From an uncultured Peptococcaceae bacterium (GTDB lineage: Bacteria > Bacillota > Dehalobacteriia > UBA7702): a stretch of DNA of 6,375 nucleotides. The notes under the pieces are model-generated. The model was not told the origin of the DNA. It saw nothing but the letters and a program-made list of their open reading frames with translations, and ran no database searches. The position numbers were made by a program, and so were the translations under genes. Location of the stretch: NCBI GenBank assembly GCA_937919295.1, contig CALFRX010000095.1, positions 1 through 6,375 of the forward strand, given 5' to 3'. This document shows positions 4,989-6,375 of the stretch, one piece after another (within the stretch, counting starts at the first letter, position 1; each line of letters begins with the position of its first letter).

Positions 4989-5858
4989 TTATTTCCCTTT
5001 CAGGTTAAAAATAACGATACTTCCGATGATCACGCCGCCGCCAATCAAAGTTCCCGCTGAGGGGATCTCCCCTAAGAGCAAAAAACCCAATAAAGCGGAA
5101 AGCAGCGGCGTGACGAACATGTAGTTCGTCACCTCACTGGTGCGCTCCGTTAGGCTCAACGCCGCCCCCCAGAAAAAATACGCCAGGCCGCTGGGAAAAA
5201 CACCAAGATAGAGTAAGGAAAGCAACTGTGGCAAGGTGGCGCTGGACAGTTCCACGATACCGGGCCCCAAATAGAAAAAGAGGATCAAGGTACCGCTAAA
5301 AACGCCGTAAACGGCAATTTCCAGGGGAGTATAGCCCTGGGCCGATAATCTTCTCGAAATAATATTATAGCCGCTGAAGATCACCATGGCGCTTAAAGTC
5401 CAAAGCAAACCGCCATTGACGGAAAACAGGCCGTCCCACAACAGCAGAATTACCACTCCGGCAAAGGCAAGGCCGATCATACACCAGCCGATGGGTTTGA
5501 TGCTCTCCTGATACAGTTTTGCCGCGGCGATGGCCGTGAGAACCGGCGTCAGCGCCAACACAAGGCTAGATGTCGCCGAGGTCAGCGTTTTGATGCCCAT
5601 ATTGAATAAAAGCAGATAAAGGCCGAACCCCGATGCCCCGGCCAAAAGAAACCACAAAAGATCCGTCTTTTTTTGAGGCAGACGTATATGCTTGATTTTA
5701 CCGATGATCAGCAAAACCACGGCGGCGATGGCACAGCGCAAAAAACCCAGGACGCCGGGTTCAAAATGGAGCATGGCGATTTTTGTGAGGGGAAAAGCCG
5801 AAGCCCAAATCGCTATCGTAGCAAAAGCAAACAAATTGGTCTTGACCCGCTTATTCAT
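4989..5858 (-). CDS. EamA/DMT-superfamily permease
   Basis: A 289-residue inner-membrane protein of the drug/metabolite transporter superfamily with two EamA domains (about residues 8-140 and 150-287). Ten hydrophobic segments are expected, the standard topology. Family features include AIWASAFPLTKIA at 16-28 in helix 1, and the helix 4 region LTSATSSLVLALTPVLTA at 92-109, which is matched in the second half by TERTSEVTNYMFVTPLLSAL at 237-256. Each of these is followed by an E-containing loop (QES at 117-119, GEIPSAG at 263-269). The frame is open upstream to an ATG at 5939, but that codon lies inside the predicted -10 box. I therefore chose the ATG at 5858, which is preceded by GGGGAGGA at a slightly long spacing of 11 nt. 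The substrate cannot be read from sequence; family members export amino acids, nucleosides or other metabolites. It converges on eutBC but is not in its operon. Confidence 0.93.
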   Translation of the reverse strand: MNKRVKTNLFAFATIAIWASAFPLTKIAMLHFEPGVLGFLRCAIAAVVLLIIGKIKHIRLPQKKTDLLWFLLAGASGFGLYLLLFNMGIKTLTSATSSLVLALTPVLTAIAAAKLYQESIKPIGWCMIGLAFAGVVILLLWDGLFSVNGGLLWTLSAMVIFSGYNIISRRLSAQGYTPLEIAVYGVFSGTLILFFYLGPGIVELSSATLPQLLSLLYLGVFPSGLAYFFWGAALSLTERTSEVTNYMFVTPLLSALLGFLLLGEIPSAGTLIGGGVIIGSIVIFNLKGK

Positions 5859-5934
5859 CTTTTTTCGCGTCCTCCCCTTTCTTTCAGATTCCCTTTCAAT
5901 GCCAATTCTTATTTCTGTTACTGCTTTTGTTCCT

Positions 5935-5943
5935 ATCATACCA
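5935..5943 (-). promoter_or_regulatory. Extended -10 promoter of the permease gene
   Basis: On the minus strand TGGTATGAT (complement of 5935-5943) is an extended -10 element, TGn before TATGAT (5 of 6 bases). No good -35 occurs at 16-18 nt, as is usual for extended -10 promoters. The predicted start near 5928 gives a leader of about 70 nt before the ATG at 5858. Confidence 0.5.
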
Positions 5944-5958
5944 TATCATCCCGGCACG

Positions 5959-6051
5959 AAAAAGCAAATCTTTTGCCGCCTCAGTAAAAACCGATGGACA
6001 AGTTCGGCTACGGTTCGATAACGCTTTAAACCCTACCTTCTCACGGCAAAA
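5959..6051 (-). promoter_or_regulatory. Terminator/antiterminator-like arrangement upstream of the permease gene
   Basis: Read on the minus strand, TTTTGCCG (complement of 6044-6051) can pair perfectly over 8 bp with CGGCAAAA (complement of 5971-5978), enclosing 65 nt that contain an inner AACCG/CGGTT stem. Directly after it, GCAAA-AGA-TTTGC (complement of 5964-5976) followed by five T residues (complement of 5959-5963) resembles a small intrinsic terminator. The two pairings share 5972-5976 and cannot coexist. This would be a leader attenuator if transcription began upstream of 6051, but the only candidate promoter there (TATATT, complement of 6100-6105) lacks a -35, and an extended -10 lies downstream of the element. 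No riboswitch class was recognised. The rest of the 5859-6233 gap holds only AT-rich promoter DNA for typA. Confidence 0.3.
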
Positions 6052-6158
6052 AACCCGAAGAACGGTTCTCTATCTACTAAAAAAATGACAAAGCACAGAA
6101 ATATAAGGAGAAAGTAAGGGTATTGCTTTTTTATTGATTAAAATTACAAAATTTTTCA

Positions 6159-6187
6159 TTGTTTTTTTGGTAAAATAGGAGTATAAT
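6159..6187 (+). promoter_or_regulatory. Promoter of typA
   Basis: A perfect -10 TATAAT at 6182-6187 is preceded, after a 17-nt spacer, by TTGTTT at 6159-6164, which keeps the critical TTG of the -35. The upstream 6125-6158 is A/T-rich and could act as an UP element. The predicted start is near 6194, with a leader of about 40 nt. Confidence 0.65.
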
Positions 6188-6233
6188 ATATTTTTGCGAA
6201 TAGAAAAGTCAGGAAGGTCTCGGTGAATAGAAC

Positions 6234-6375
6234 TTGAAAAGAGAAGATTTGAGAAACATTGCAATTATCGCCCATGTCGACCACGGAAAAACAACCCTCG
6301 TCGATAAAATGCTGAAACAAGGCGGTACTTTCCGGGAAAATCAGGTGGTGGAAGATCGAGTCATGGATTCCAATG
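6234..6375 (+). CDS. typA: Translational GTPase TypA/BipA (5' end only, runs off the window)
   Basis: The first 47 codons of the ribosome-associated GTPase TypA/BipA, an EF-G-like protein involved in 50S assembly and stress or cold adaptation. The N-terminus (LRNIAIIAHVDHGKTTLVD, residues 6-24) is the G1/P-loop region with AHVDHGKT at 13-20. It continues into the TypA-characteristic switch I approach (FRENQVVEDRVMDSN at 33-47), which in full-length proteins precedes an ERERGITI motif. The QVVEDRVMDSN wording separates it from LepA and EF-G. The start is TTG at 6234: the preceding in-frame codons contain a stop at 6228-6230, and GGTGA at 6222-6226 lies 7 nt upstream. An AGGAAGG at 6211-6217 is too distant. 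The gene is cut by the window end. Confidence 0.95.
   Translation, partial: MKREDLRNIAIIAHVDHGKTTLVDKMLKQGGTFRENQVVEDRVMDSN

Noticed and set aside
5859..5939. 27-residue N-terminal extension of the permease from an ATG at 5939
   Set aside because: The extension is highly charged, unlike EamA N-termini, its ATG lies inside the predicted -10 box, and a GGGGAGGA site precedes the downstream ATG at 5858.
6070..6264. 64-codon frame on the minus strand across the typA promoter
   Set aside because: AT-rich composition, overlap with the typA promoter and start region, and no ribosome binding site or family resemblance.

Overview
This 6.4 kb stretch looks like the chromosome of an anaerobic member of the Bacillota (Clostridia or Negativicutes type). 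The grounds are AGGAGG-type ribosome binding sites, sigma-A style promoters, a FabK-type enoyl reductase encoded beside the acyl carrier protein, a DUF3887-type lipoprotein, and a B12-dependent ethanolamine ammonia-lyase of clostridial character. Base composition is moderate in genes, with AT-rich intergenic regions. Genus-level placement is not possible from what is visible. No insertion sequence, integrase, CRISPR array, tRNA or rRNA was found.

Layout. (1) Positions 1-396, minus strand: start of a fatty-acid operon, acpP followed 4 nt later by the 5' end of fabK, driven by a perfect-consensus promoter. (2) 668-1249, plus strand: a TetR-family regulator divergent from acpP, with its own TTGACA promoter. 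A bidirectional terminator separates it from (3) 1398-2174, minus strand: a lipoprotein made of two DUF3887-like repeats. (4) 2407-4635, plus strand: eutB-eutC, both subunits of ethanolamine ammonia-lyase, as a compact two-gene unit ending in a strong hairpin terminator. The region upstream of eutB carries a repeated AGGATTTTTC motif, a consensus -10 without a recognisable -35, and a possible 21-codon leader ORF. (5) 4636-4988: about 350 nt without a gene, rich in possible RNA secondary structure and bounded by two strong terminators. (6) 4989-5858, minus strand: a ten-helix EamA/DMT-family permease. Its upstream region holds a terminator-like hairpin and a mutually exclusive longer pairing. 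(7) 6234 to the end, plus strand: the first 47 codons of the translational GTPase typA/bipA, with a TTG start.

How the genes work together. EutB and EutC form the adenosylcobalamin-dependent lyase that splits ethanolamine to acetaldehyde and ammonia. No shell protein, reactivase (EutA), ethanolamine permease (EutH) or two-component regulator (EutVW) is encoded here, so if the organism has them they lie elsewhere. AcpP and FabK belong to type II fatty-acid synthesis, and the divergent TetR protein is a reasonable but unproven candidate regulator of them. The lipoprotein, permease and TypA have no evident functional link to these two modules. The points most worth a second look are the structured non-coding segment between eutC and the permease gene, the terminator/antiterminator-like arrangement upstream of the permease, and the architecture upstream of eutB.
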